Part shown: piece after piece, positions 17,397-25,561 of the stretch
Layout: each line of letters opens with the position of its first letter
Position numbering within the stretch: the first letter of the stretch is position 1
Assembly: GCA_024331045.1 (NCBI GenBank)
Contig: JANDJC010000007.1
Location: 1-64,000, forward strand
DNA: 64,000 bases
Origin: Nitrospira sp.
GTDB taxonomy: Bacteria > Nitrospirota > Nitrospiria > Nitrospirales > Nitrospiraceae
Direction of reading: 5' to 3'
Position numbers and translations under genes: made by a program
Notes under the pieces: generated by a model
Databases searched by the model: none
What the model was told of the DNA's origin: nothing
What the model saw: only the letters and a program-made list of their open reading frames with translations

Positions 17397-17807
17397 TTAA
17401 GGATATTTCGCTTCGATGCGGCTTGAAAGGCCTCCTCGTGCGCTGAATGAGCCGGTCACTTTGGCCCACACGGGCTTACAGGCCTTGACCACGTCTTGCA
17501 GGATACGGTTGACAGCATTTTCGTAGAAAATGCCGAGGTTGCGATAGGCATGGATGTACAGTTTGAGGGACTTGAGCTCGAGACATTCCTTGTCCGGCAT
17601 GTAGTGAATTGTAATGGTGCCAAAGTCTGGAAGTTTGGTTTTGGGACAAATGGCCGTGTATTCTGGGATATCGATGGTAATTTCGTATCCCTTATACTGG
17701 TTGGGGAAGGTCTCAATGTCGGGGAGCGGTGCGTTGATCCCGCTCTTGGCGTGGGCCTCGTTGTAACCTAATCTGGTTGTTTTTCTGGTCGTGGTCGTCC
17801 GTGGCAT
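17397..17807 (-). CDS. queF: NADPH-dependent preQ0 reductase QueF
   Basis: QueF reduces the nitrile of 7-cyano-7-deazaguanine (preQ0) to preQ1 in queuosine synthesis. The 136-residue protein is the short, unimodular (YkvM-type) form. Catalytic Cys54 and Asp61 are seen in TAICPKTKLPDFGT, and the QueF motif with the substrate-binding Glu in ECLELKSLKLY. It is preceded by an inverted repeat (17828-17891) that may be regulatory; I do not see a clear preQ1 riboswitch. No other queuosine genes are in the window. Confidence 0.95.
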   Translation of the reverse strand: MPRTTTTRKTTRLGYNEAHAKSGINAPLPDIETFPNQYKGYEITIDIPEYTAICPKTKLPDFGTITIHYMPDKECLELKSLKLYIHAYRNLGIFYENAVNRILQDVVKACKPVWAKVTGSFSARGGLSSRIEAKYP

Positions 17808-17827
17808 CCTGTTTCCCCCTCCTCACA

Positions 17828-17891
17828 GTGAAGATCGCTGCTGTAGTGTTCCCTGAAATGGGGAAATGGGATGGTGCAGGGAGATCTTCAC
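17828..17891. repeat. Inverted repeat upstream of queF
   Basis: GTGAAGATC at 17828-17836 is repeated as its exact reverse complement at 17883-17891, starting about 20 bases upstream of the queF start codon. The 46-base spacing could allow an RNA hairpin in the queF leader or a pair of protein-binding sites. No T-run follows. Confidence 0.35.
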
Positions 17892-17939
17892 AGTAGTTAG
17901 CTCTTCATGCCAGGTGGACACGTAGTCCTTGAGTGGTGC

Positions 17940-18188
17940 TCATACCTGCTTCAACCAATCCGTCTGGCCGATTTTCTCCAACTCCACGTAAAGGGTCACC
18001 CACGGGCACGGCATGTCAGGGTAGACTTCACAGAACCCGCCTTTCCGAACTCCCCCGCAGGGCCCATGCGTCATGAACTTGGGACATTCAGCCTTCTGGG
18101 ACTCATCGGGAATCGGTGGTCGTTTATGGACCCCACCGACATGGTGTCCGGCATCATCTTCTCCTGGAATGAGCACGCGGCGAGTCAT
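17940..18188 (-). CDS. Small MetV-like MTHFR C-terminal zinc-domain protein
   Basis: An 82-residue protein consisting almost entirely of the cysteine-rich signature of the MTHFR C-terminal domain (PF12225, as in the MetV partner of MetF): CPKFMTHGPCGGVRKGGFCEV followed by PCPWVTLY. In acetogens MetV is about 200 residues and supports electron delivery to MetF; here only the zinc motif and short flanks (MTRRVLIPGEDD at the start, LEKIGQTDWLKQV at the end) remain. It lies about 2.6 kb from metF, separated by panB, apaH and queF, on the opposite strand to metF. No strong ribosome-binding site is seen before the ATG. It may assist MetF or a related flavoprotein; this is inference. Confidence 0.75.
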   Translation of the reverse strand: MTRRVLIPGEDDAGHHVGGVHKRPPIPDESQKAECPKFMTHGPCGGVRKGGFCEVYPDMPCPWVTLYVELEKIGQTDWLKQV

Positions 18189-18702
18189 GATGGAATAGTG
18201 TAAAGAGATGAAGCCGTCATGACAATCACTCCGCCTATTTTTTATTTGGCCGTCTCTTTCGGGCTTGTTGTCACGTCTATACCCTGTCTGTCGTTTTTCT
18301 TCGCTTTTTCATCGAGACACCCATCAAGACGAAAATGCAAGACGAAAATGCCATTGCCCCACGTTGGGGCAAAGGGCCTAGATGTGGATTGTCCGATAGG
18401 CCTTCTTTCGCCTGCCTTGGGCCTTCTGAGAAGTTGAGCAGAACAGCAACTCATTATAGTCTAGCTGGAGATATGCATTGCCCATTCAAGCAAGGGCATT
18501 GTATCCTGAAGGGGGAGAGAAACATTGACAGTATTTTTAGGGCTTTGCTACGATGGCACCTCATGGTGCCGGAAGACCGAGGCGAAGCATCATCCTCTTC
18601 CTGTCATCCTCAGTACCTTTAAAGACAGTCGTCCAGAAATAGTAGAGTTGAGAGGCGAAACCATAACGGGCCGGCGTTCTCGGCAGATTACGGAGGTGCT
18701 CA
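18189..18702. other. Long upstream region of the oxidoreductase operon
   Basis: No convincing protein is seen in any frame. The region contains a 13-base tandem duplication (AAGACGAAAATGC at 18326-18338 and 18339-18351) and the strong promoter at 18525-18554. The ~150 bases from that promoter to the first gene would form a long 5' leader. I see no known riboswitch. Confidence 0.45.
18525..18554 (+). promoter_or_regulatory. Sigma-70-type promoter for the 2-oxoacid oxidoreductase operon
   Basis: TTGACA (18525-18530), an 18-base spacer and TACGAT (18549-18554). The site resembles the rpsF promoter (TTGACAGT at the -35 side and TTG-GCTACG-T at the -10 side), suggesting both rely on the main sigma factor with the same extended context. 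It is about 150 bases upstream of the first subunit gene. Confidence 0.6.
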
Positions 18703-19605
18703 ATGAGTCTCGACTACGTGAAATTTTCGAATGGTTTTGAAAAGTTCATGCCCAAAGAGTACCGGGACATGGTCGAACATGGCCCTTTTGGAAAAAAGGT
18801 GACCGTGTCGCAGATGGGAAGTTTTAAGGAAGTGCTCGAAGAGCATCCCATGTGTGCCGGATGCGCGATGACGCTGTTCATTCGGCTGGCGATGATTGCG
18901 TTTCCCAACCCGGAGGATACGATCACCGTCGGAACGGCTGGATGCGGGAGGCTGGCGATCTCGCAGGCGGCAATTCCATTTGTGTACGGCAATTACGGTG
19001 ATCAAAACGGAGTGGCCAGTGGGTTATCGCGCGGGTTGCGGTTGCGGTTCGGTGATAAACCGAAGGACGTGGTAGTGATGGCCGGCGATGGAGGGACTGC
19101 GGATATCGGCTTTCAGCAGGTACTGCATTCGTGGTTCCGCAAAGAACGGTTCACGACGATCATGTTGGACAATGAGGTGTACGGCAATACTGGCGGCCAG
19201 GAAAGCGGTATGACCAACCGCGGTGCAGTGTTGAAAATGGCGCCACTGGGAAAGAAGTTTGAGAAGATGAACATGGTGGAGCTGGCGAAGGTGGCTGGCT
19301 GCGCGTATGTTGCGACCGTCGTTCCGAACAACCCCCGCCGGGTCGAAAGCGTCATCAAGAAAGCGGTGCTGGTGGCTCGTGAAATCGGACCGTCCTATAT
19401 TCAGGCCTATACCTCCTGTAATATCGAGTACGCGATTCCAACCGACAAGGTCTTGGAAGACGCGAAAGCGGTCGAAAACGATCGGTATCAATTCCAGGAA
19501 TACATCACCGAGGAGGCGAAGCAGTACTTGACCGAGCGATATGGCTACAAGGAGTTTCTTGCCAAACCGGCCGCTCCCGCCGCTGCGATATCGGGGAAGG
19601 TCTGA
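18703..19605 (+). CDS. 2-oxoacid:ferredoxin oxidoreductase, beta subunit
   Basis: The thiamine-diphosphate-binding subunit of a pyruvate- or 2-oxoglutarate:ferredoxin oxidoreductase, which carboxylates acetyl-CoA or succinyl-CoA with reduced ferredoxin in the rTCA cycle. The 300-residue protein has MCAGCA and TAGCGR (iron-sulfur ligands), the TPP motif GDGGTADIG followed by LDNEVYGNTGGQ, and TSCNIEYAIP. It is first in the order beta-gamma-delta-epsilon-alpha. Substrate preference cannot be read from the sequence by eye. Gene names porB or forB have been used for such subunits, so I leave the symbol open. Confidence 0.92.
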   Translation: MSLDYVKFSNGFEKFMPKEYRDMVEHGPFGKKVTVSQMGSFKEVLEEHPMCAGCAMTLFIRLAMIAFPNPEDTITVGTAGCGRLAISQAAIPFVYGNYGDQNGVASGLSRGLRLRFGDKPKDVVVMAGDGGTADIGFQQVLHSWFRKERFTTIMLDNEVYGNTGGQESGMTNRGAVLKMAPLGKKFEKMNMVELAKVAGCAYVATVVPNNPRRVESVIKKAVLVAREIGPSYIQAYTSCNIEYAIPTDKVLEDAKAVENDRYQFQEYITEEAKQYLTERYGYKEFLAKPAAPAAAISGKV

Positions 19606-19637
19606 GGGAGGCGTCTCTTTTTGAAGGAGGTCGACAA

Positions 19638-20357
19638 ATGGCAAGGCGATTTAACATTCGAATGGCAGGGGTTGGGGGGCAAGGCGTTGTCACGGCCTCT
19701 CATATCCTGAGCACGGCGGTCATCAATGCAGGCGGCGAGAGCACGATCGTTCCCTTTTATGGATCAGAGAAACGGATGGCGCCGGTTGAAAGCTATGTGC
19801 GGGTCTCCGACGAGCCAATTTACGAAATAGGAGAAATCACCTTTCCCCACATTATCATCATCTTCCATCCGCAAGTCATTACTCATGGGAAGTCCTATAC
19901 CATGCCGTTCTATTATGGATTGAAAGAAGACGGTATCGCCTTGATCAACCATGACGGGCCTATGAAGCTTCAGTCGGATCAAGCACGGGAATTAGAGGAA
20001 CGGCGTGCGAAACTGTACTATATTCCGGCGACTAAGATCTCATTAGAGGTCTCGGGGATGGATCTGGCGACAAATATGGCTCTGGTCGGCTGCATTGGAG
20101 CCATTACCGGCTTGACCAATATGCAGGCGCTGGAACAAGCTGTAAAAGATCGGTTTTTGGGCAAGGGGTTTGTTGTGTCCGGTGGGACAGCGGCTCTGGA
20201 CAGTGTGGTGGAACGGAAGTTCAAAAAGAAGCAGGAACTGATTGAAAAGAACGTAGCCGTCATGAGAGCGGCATGGAACTATGCCGTCGATCATGGATGG
20301 GCTGCCAAAGATGTCCAACGAGCCGAGGCACCAGTGGCCGCGGCCGCAACGGCTTAA
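19638..20357 (+). CDS. 2-oxoacid:ferredoxin oxidoreductase, gamma subunit
   Basis: The 239-residue gamma subunit carries the MAGVGGQGVVTASHIL motif at the N-terminus and VVPFYGSEKRMAPVESYVR-like sequence (here TIVPFYGSEKRMAP), both standard for the CoA-binding gamma domain. DLATNMALVGCIGAITGL is also conserved. AAGGAGG lies in front of the ATG. The last ~15 residues are an Ala-rich tail. It sits 32 bases after the beta gene in the operon and would form the catalytic core with alpha and beta. Confidence 0.92.
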   Translation: MARRFNIRMAGVGGQGVVTASHILSTAVINAGGESTIVPFYGSEKRMAPVESYVRVSDEPIYEIGEITFPHIIIIFHPQVITHGKSYTMPFYYGLKEDGIALINHDGPMKLQSDQARELEERRAKLYYIPATKISLEVSGMDLATNMALVGCIGAITGLTNMQALEQAVKDRFLGKGFVVSGGTAALDSVVERKFKKKQELIEKNVAVMRAAWNYAVDHGWAAKDVQRAEAPVAAAATA

Positions 20358-20366
20358 AGGAGCATC

Positions 20367-20690
20367 ATGTATCTTGTTGCCGACATTAATGTGGAAATCT
20401 GTGCTGCCAAGAACTGTAAGCTCTGCACCCAGTATTGTCCCGAGGCCAATACCATTCTGTACAGCGATGAACTGGGGAAAGACAAGGGATTCAAGTACGG
20501 ATCGGCCTATGTCGCAGTGGATCGCTGCAAGGGGTGCGCTCAGTGTGTGTGGGTCTGCGACAACATGGCGAAAAATCATGCAATCAAGATGGTCATGATC
20601 GATCAGTTGCCGCAGGCGGCATTGACAGAAAATATCACCTATGGAGAGAAAAGCACGACGGCTGTTCTGACAAGCCCGGTTATCGGGTAA
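20367..20690 (+). CDS. 2-oxoacid:ferredoxin oxidoreductase, delta (ferredoxin) subunit
   Basis: A 107-residue ferredoxin-like subunit with two four-cysteine groups: C-AAKN-CKLCTQYCP and CKGCAQCVWVCD. These should bind two [4Fe-4S] clusters carrying electrons between ferredoxin and the TPP site. It lacks the N-terminal extension of some delta subunits. It follows the gamma gene by nine bases with AAGGAG before the ATG, so the subunits are likely made in equal amounts. Confidence 0.9.
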   Translation: MYLVADINVEICAAKNCKLCTQYCPEANTILYSDELGKDKGFKYGSAYVAVDRCKGCAQCVWVCDNMAKNHAIKMVMIDQLPQAALTENITYGEKSTTAVLTSPVIG

Positions 20691-20745
20691 AGTCTCTAAT
20701 TTGTAAGCGCGGAGTCGTTCGAGAACGGAAGGGGGAGAAACGGGC

Positions 20746-21510
20746 GTGGCGACGACACAAGATACGAGAGAACGCATTATTGTACCGGGGCCGGCAGGGT
20801 TTCATCCGCCGTCGGCGGCGCAGTTGGGAGTGACATTGCCGGAGCCAGGCCAAGGGTTGTTTTATGGTTTGCTAGAGCCTAATGAGGAAGTCGTCATCGA
20901 AGAGATGGCAAGAAAGATGCTCACGAGCCAGAATCCGACGATTTTCCCAGGTCCCTTGATCCTCTGGGCGTGGAATGAGCATGCGGTCGAAAAGGCCAGG
21001 GCGACGCTGGAGATCGCCGCTCAAATTCCCGAAGTCATGATCATTCCTATGCCTGATTACCGGCCCAAATATCCCAAGATTGATCCGGAAGAGGTCATTA
21101 ATCCAAACCATCCCAACCTGACGATTTGGGGTAATAAGATCGAGGCTTGTATCTTTGTCGGAGTGCACTGTCACTACGCGAATCTGACGCTGAAAATGAT
21201 TCGCGCCGGGACAAACTGCTGCACGATGGCGATTTGCGCCGAGCAGGGACATGAAGACGCGATGTTAAGCATTCGTGATGCGGATACCGCGAAGTTGCGG
21301 CGGGTGGCGGAGATATTCAAGCGCGTTCGTGAGGAGATGGGCATCAAGCTTCCGGAGAACGGGGAGAATGTGCGGTTCACGGGTACACAATCGAGGGTTC
21401 ACGGCGGCAAGACCCACACCAATCCTCTCGCGTTTGCGCCGACTCCGGGGGGAGCGGGCAGCGCGGCGATGTTTGGGCACACTGCCGAACAGATGATGCG
21501 GGAAGGATAA
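20746..21510 (+). CDS. Epsilon-like subunit, CO-dehydrogenase-beta-family protein
   Basis: A 254-residue protein related to the family annotated as 'carbon monoxide dehydrogenase beta subunit' and found as the fifth (epsilon) gene of oxidoreductase operons in rTCA bacteria. Visible: NPTIFPGPLILWAWNEHA, IPMPDYRPKYPKIDPE, then GVHCHYANLTLKMIRAGTNC with His and Cys residues that might bind metal or CoA. No CODH active-site cluster motif is present, so it is not a CO dehydrogenase itself. It starts with GTG at 20746. Its role in the complex is not established; a structural or CoA/electron role is inferred from its place between delta and alpha. Confidence 0.8.
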   Translation: MATTQDTRERIIVPGPAGFHPPSAAQLGVTLPEPGQGLFYGLLEPNEEVVIEEMARKMLTSQNPTIFPGPLILWAWNEHAVEKARATLEIAAQIPEVMIIPMPDYRPKYPKIDPEEVINPNHPNLTIWGNKIEACIFVGVHCHYANLTLKMIRAGTNCCTMAICAEQGHEDAMLSIRDADTAKLRRVAEIFKRVREEMGIKLPENGENVRFTGTQSRVHGGKTHTNPLAFAPTPGGAGSAAMFGHTAEQMMREG

Positions 21511-21550
21511 GGCCGGGCGGCGACGCTCGAACTAGCTAAGAGGTGCAACG

Positions 21551-22897
21551 ATGAGCGAGACCGAAGTCAAAACCAATCCCCAGGGCGATCCCATCACCAG
21601 TGTTGCGACTCCAAAGGTGGAAGGAAAGGTGGAAGGGAGGAAGGATCCTCACGCGGAGGCCAAAAAGCAGCGGGTCGTGACGCCCGAGTATATGTTCTTT
21701 GAAGCTCCGCGAACCAGGGAGTTCATTACAGGAAGCGAAGCGGCCAAGGAGGCCATCAGACGGTCGAATGTGGACCTTGCCATCGCTTACCCGATCACTC
21801 CGCAGTCAGAGACCATGCAGCTGGTAGGCGTGCTTTACGGGGAAGGATACGTCAAGGAGTACTATCGAGGTGAGGAAGAGGTGGGGGTGATGGCGGCAAT
21901 CGCCGGAGGGTCCCGAGCTGGCGTGCGGTGTTTTACCGCTACAGCGGGGCCTGGCACCTTGCGGGGCTTGGAAGGCATTGCTTCCTGGCCTGGCCATCGG
22001 CTGCCGGCCGTCGCATTGTTTACCTGTCGGGTTGTCAATGCGCCGTTGGCCATCCAGCCGGACAATGTTGAAATAGCCTATCTGATCAATTGTGGAATGA
22101 TTGTTCTCCATGCAGAAAACCAGCAGGATGTGTTTGATTTCATCATGGCTGGGTTTGTGATCGGTGAGAAGAACGATGTCACCTTGCCGGTGGGTGTCTG
22201 TTGCGATGGCTTTTTTGTCACCCACGCGCGGGGTTATGTGCGGATGCAGGACCGGGGGATCAAACTTCCTCCGCGCGATCCTTGGCGCGGGGCTGTACCC
22301 GTGTTGGATGCGGAAAATCCACCGGCTCGTTTGTCTCGTGATGCCCCGGTTCAGAAATCGAACTTTATGGCGTATAACATCCATGCCGTCTGGCAGCAGG
22401 AAGTGTGGGCGGCAGTGGAACGGTCACGTAAATACATTAACCGCTACCTCGGGGGGCTCTTGACAGCAGAAAATGTCGAGGGCGCGGATGCCGTCATCAT
22501 TGCTTCGGGAAGCGCGGCAGCCCAGTCCCGTGAGGCGGTACGCCTCTGTAAGGAGAAAGGATTCAATGTAGGGCTAATCAAGATTCGGTCGATACGGCCG
22601 TTCCCGACCAAAGAGTTGCGGGAACTCTGCGCCAATGCCAAACTGATCGTGGTCCCAGAATTCAACTATATCGGCTGGTTGGCACGCGAGGTTGCTACGG
22701 CGATCTACGGCTACTCCAAGGCTCGGATCATTGGAGGCCCGCGGGTGTATGGCGGTCAGTCTATGCCGGTGGAATTGATCGTTGATGAAGTGGAATCCGG
22801 GTTGACGGGGAAAAAGTCCACCAATGTGGCCATGTCGCAAATCATGGGGGGGACGGTGAACCCCGAAGAGGTGGCTCACTTCATGCGGAGCATCTGA
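21551..22897 (+). CDS. 2-oxoacid:ferredoxin oxidoreductase, alpha subunit
   Basis: The 448-residue alpha subunit has the pyrimidine-binding domain (FITGSEAAKEAIRRS, AYPITPQSETM, the GEEEVGVMAAIAGGSRAG and TATAGPGTLRGLEG segments) and the C-terminal domain II (VIIASGSAAAQSREAV, GLIKIRSIRPFP). The catalytic Glu environment EEEVGVM is intact. The N-terminal ~50 residues are a charged extension. It closes the five-gene operon and is followed by a strong intrinsic terminator. Confidence 0.92.
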   Translation: MSETEVKTNPQGDPITSVATPKVEGKVEGRKDPHAEAKKQRVVTPEYMFFEAPRTREFITGSEAAKEAIRRSNVDLAIAYPITPQSETMQLVGVLYGEGYVKEYYRGEEEVGVMAAIAGGSRAGVRCFTATAGPGTLRGLEGIASWPGHRLPAVALFTCRVVNAPLAIQPDNVEIAYLINCGMIVLHAENQQDVFDFIMAGFVIGEKNDVTLPVGVCCDGFFVTHARGYVRMQDRGIKLPPRDPWRGAVPVLDAENPPARLSRDAPVQKSNFMAYNIHAVWQQEVWAAVERSRKYINRYLGGLLTAENVEGADAVIIASGSAAAQSREAVRLCKEKGFNVGLIKIRSIRPFPTKELRELCANAKLIVVPEFNYIGWLAREVATAIYGYSKARIIGGPRVYGGQSMPVELIVDEVESGLTGKKSTNVAMSQIMGGTVNPEEVAHFMRSI

Positions 22898-22928
22898 CGG
22901 GCATTCTGCGAAGAGGGATGGCACTCAT

Positions 22929-22966
22929 GGGCCTGGTCGGTGAACCGTCCAGGCCCTTTCGTTTTT
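22929..22966 (+). terminator. Intrinsic terminator after the oxidoreductase operon
   Basis: GGGCCTGG (22929-22936) pairs with CCAGGCCC (22949-22956), with an inner CGG/CCG pairing around a TGAA loop, followed by TTTCGTTTTT. This is the clearest Rho-independent terminator in the window, 31 bases beyond the alpha-subunit stop. Confidence 0.85.
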
Positions 22967-23015
22967 AGAGATGGTCGGAGAGATGAGATGAAGAGGTGGC
23001 GGGCATTCCCCTCTG

Positions 23016-23264
23016 TTAGCCTTGGAGGTCGTCCTCGATCATCTCGTCACTGCTCGGCATGCCATGGGCGACGTATTTGGCGTAGGACAAGTAAATCGCT
23101 GCACTGTCAGTCATGGCCTTTGAGCCTGCAGTCAGGCGGACTACTCTGTCGGATCCGGGCGGTTCAATGTTTTGGAGCATCGTCACGTGCTCATGAAGCA
23201 ACCGGGTGTACCGTTCAACGGCGGCTTCGACCTCTTTGTACGCCTTTAAGATCTCTTCCGTCAT
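23016..23264 (-). CDS. Hypothetical protein
   Basis: An 82-residue acidic, probably helical protein (MTEEILKAYKEVEAAVERYTRLLHE..., ending in SSDEMIEDDLQG). AAGGAGG lies six bases before the ATG at 23264, which supports this start over the upstream codon at 23291. No named domain is recognised. It is transcribed divergently from the Rsm22-like gene with only 38 bases between the starts, so they share a promoter region. Confidence 0.65.
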   Translation of the reverse strand: MTEEILKAYKEVEAAVERYTRLLHEHVTMLQNIEPPGSDRVVRLTAGSKAMTDSAAIYLSYAKYVAHGMPSSDEMIEDDLQG

Positions 23265-23302
23265 AGTTGTCCTCCTTCGTACAATCAGCATACACTAGCC
23301 CT

Positions 23303-24493
23303 ATGCGCCGCCTCAATGTGGCGAGAGTGTCCAGACCGGTTCTTGATGCGATCGAACGGGGGGGCTCCCACCTGGCCGTTGCGTCGGTCCACGTTCGCGA
23401 AGCTGTTCGCGAGTTGTCGAGCCTGTTTACGCGACAGCGGGAGGAATTGCCCGGCGACTACCTTGAACATTCGCAATGGCTGGCCGCCTATGTTCATTAT
23501 TTCCTGCCGGTGAATCTCGCGAAAATCCAGACTCTGCTCGAGGAAATGCCAAAACCAGACTTTGCGAAGCCACTGCGAGTGCTGGACATTGGCTCCGGTC
23601 CGGGAACTGGTCCTCTAGCGGTTGTGGATTGGTGGTGGTCTCATCGGCCCAACGGGTGCCTGTCCGTTGTGGCGGTGGATCGGTCGAGACAAGCGTTAAG
23701 GCTCAGTGGCCTGATCTGGGATGCCTTTTGCCTTGGAGGTGCCAAGGGGCAGGCGTCATTGCGCACATACAACAACCTGCTTGAAGGGTGGCACGACTGT
23801 TCATGGATCTCATCGGAGGGGGAATTTGATCTCATCATTGTGGCGAACAGCTTGAGCGAAATGACCGCCAGTCGTCAGGAGCCGACCAGGGCGATTACGG
23901 AAGGATCGGAGTTTTTGGCCGCTCTTCTGAAAAGACTTGCCCCGGACGGCACGCTGATGGTGGTGGAACCAGCCTTGCGGGTGACATCGCGGATGCTTCA
24001 TCACATCCGCAATCGCTTGCTCGGAGCTGGGATCTGCACGGTCTATAGTCCCTGCCTCCATGAAGCGAGCTGTCCCGCGCTGGATCATCCTGATGACTGG
24101 TGTCACGAAGAACGACCGTGGGAGCCGCCCCAGTCCGTTCGTGAGATCGATAGGGCGGTTGGGTTCATCAAAGATGCGCTCAAATTTTCGTATCTCCTCC
24201 TCCGCAAGGACGGGAAAACCATTGTGGCCCGACAATCAACCACGTATCGGGTCGTGAGTGAGCTCAGAGTGCTGAAGGGTGAAAAGCGGGCCTGGTTGTG
24301 CAATGAACAGGGGCGCATCGAGGTTGGACGCTTGGACCGCTTGGTGTCGCCACAGAACGCCGCCTTCGATGAAATCCGGAGAGGGGATCTTGTGCACATC
24401 GAAGCACTCTGTCGCCGAACGCGGCAGGGGAAACCTTCGTCGTTGGCTCGGATTGATCGAGATGCGATGGTCAGCCTTGTGCAAGGGATCTAA
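23303..24493 (+). CDS. Rsm22-family methyltransferase-like protein
   Basis: A 396-residue protein with an S-adenosylmethionine-binding fold: RVLDIGSGPGTGPLA near residue 93, VVAVDRSRQAL, and FDLIIVANSLSEM. The C-terminal half has a cysteine group (CTVYSPCLHEASCPALDHPDDWCHEERPW), which together with the methyltransferase core is the hallmark of the Rsm22 family; Rsm22 (METTL17 in mitochondria) assists small-subunit ribosome assembly and can hold an iron-sulfur cluster through such cysteines. The C-terminus (ELRVLKGEKRAWLCNEQGR) also fits. Its direct target in bacteria is unknown. Confidence 0.8.
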   Translation: MRRLNVARVSRPVLDAIERGGSHLAVASVHVREAVRELSSLFTRQREELPGDYLEHSQWLAAYVHYFLPVNLAKIQTLLEEMPKPDFAKPLRVLDIGSGPGTGPLAVVDWWWSHRPNGCLSVVAVDRSRQALRLSGLIWDAFCLGGAKGQASLRTYNNLLEGWHDCSWISSEGEFDLIIVANSLSEMTASRQEPTRAITEGSEFLAALLKRLAPDGTLMVVEPALRVTSRMLHHIRNRLLGAGICTVYSPCLHEASCPALDHPDDWCHEERPWEPPQSVREIDRAVGFIKDALKFSYLLLRKDGKTIVARQSTTYRVVSELRVLKGEKRAWLCNEQGRIEVGRLDRLVSPQNAAFDEIRRGDLVHIEALCRRTRQGKPSSLARIDRDAMVSLVQGI

Positions 24494-24582
24494 AACTATC
24501 GGTCAGGGAGACGACATGGAGGTTCCTCGCAGGGGCCCGTAAAAGGCGGGATTGGACGGAAGTGAGGGGGAAAGGAACGTCG

Positions 24583-25281
24583 ATGAAGCCTCGTCTGTAT
24601 CTTCAGGCAATCTATCGCGCCTTTTTGTCTCCAGCCAAGCCCAAGGTGTCCTATGCTCAGTATGGTGAAGACCTCCTGATCAACTTGGCCCTTTCCAATG
24701 GGAAGACCCCGGGCTTTTATGTGGATGTGGGATGCCATCATCCACGGAGAGGATCAAATACCTATGGTCTCTACCGAAATGGGTGGCGGGGATTGTTGAT
24801 TGACGTGGAAGAGGTCAAGGTACTGGCCTGTCAGCTCAGGCGGAGAAGAGATCGAGCCGTCGTTGCGGCGGTCAGCGACCGCGAACATGACGCGGCCATT
24901 TATAGCCCTGGTGCCTTCTCAACCAATACCACGCTCAACCTGTCGGCAGTTTCCAATCCTGACGTCTACCGGCCGGTTGGACACACGATAACGACTACGC
25001 TGACCAAGCTTTTAGAAGATCATCAGGTACCGCCCGATTTTGAATTGCTAAGCGTTGATGTGGAAGGGATGGATTATGAGGTGATCAAGGGATTGAATCT
25101 TCAACGGTACAGACCGCATGTGATCTGCGTTGAGAATTGGGAAGCCCGTAAAGGTATCGAGGCTGTGTTGTCAAGTGCCATGCATCGGTTTCTGACCGAA
25201 CGCTGCTATTCTTTGAGTGGATGGGCCGGGCTTTCGACGATCTACAAGAGGGGGTCGGCCAACCCAGGAACCGGCTGTTGA
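24583..25281 (+). CDS. FkbM-family methyltransferase
   Basis: A 232-residue protein of the FkbM methyltransferase family, which O-methylates sugars and other small molecules. It has SYAQYGEDLLI, GFYVDVGCHHPRRGSNTYGLYRNGWRGLLID (the glycine-rich SAM motif with FkbM-specific flanks) and FELLSVDVEGMDYEVIKGL. The ATG at 24583 (MKPRLYLQ) is preferred over the 24562 codon. It stands alone, without glycosyltransferases nearby, so the substrate is not deducible. Confidence 0.8.
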   Translation: MKPRLYLQAIYRAFLSPAKPKVSYAQYGEDLLINLALSNGKTPGFYVDVGCHHPRRGSNTYGLYRNGWRGLLIDVEEVKVLACQLRRRRDRAVVAAVSDREHDAAIYSPGAFSTNTTLNLSAVSNPDVYRPVGHTITTTLTKLLEDHQVPPDFELLSVDVEGMDYEVIKGLNLQRYRPHVICVENWEARKGIEAVLSSAMHRFLTERCYSLSGWAGLSTIYKRGSANPGTGC

Positions 25282-25336
25282 ACGATTCTGAGAAACGAGG
25301 AAGCCCGATAGAGCGAAGGCCGGAAGAGTGCCGGAC

Positions 25337-25531
25337 TTAGTCTCCCTCCGGCTCCGCACTGCCGTGCTGGTGGGACACCTTGTCCTCTTCGAACAGTTCG
25401 GCCATTTCTTGCTCGATCGTTTCTTGATCGTTGGGAGTGGAGATGACCGGGAGTTCTTTGCGTCCTTTGGGGGGGCGTGGGAGTTCTGCTTGCTCTGGGT
25501 GGGGGATCGGTTGTCGGGGGTGTTCACTCAT
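25337..25531 (-). CDS. Small acidic hypothetical protein
   Basis: A 64-residue product, proline-rich at the start (MSEHPRQPIPHPEQ) and acidic later (NDQETIEQEMAELFEEDK). No domain or signal peptide is visible and no clear ribosome-binding site precedes it. It lies 30 bases downstream of the zinc-ribbon gene on the same strand and may be co-transcribed. Confidence 0.45.
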   Translation of the reverse strand: MSEHPRQPIPHPEQAELPRPPKGRKELPVISTPNDQETIEQEMAELFEEDKVSHQHGSAEPEGD

Positions 25532-25561
25532 GGTCAGACTCGCGCATAGGAAAAATGGAGC

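Noticed and set aside
20746-21510. CO dehydrogenase function for the epsilon-like subunit
   Set aside because: Despite the family name, no CODH cluster motifs are visible and it sits inside a 2-oxoacid oxidoreductase operon.
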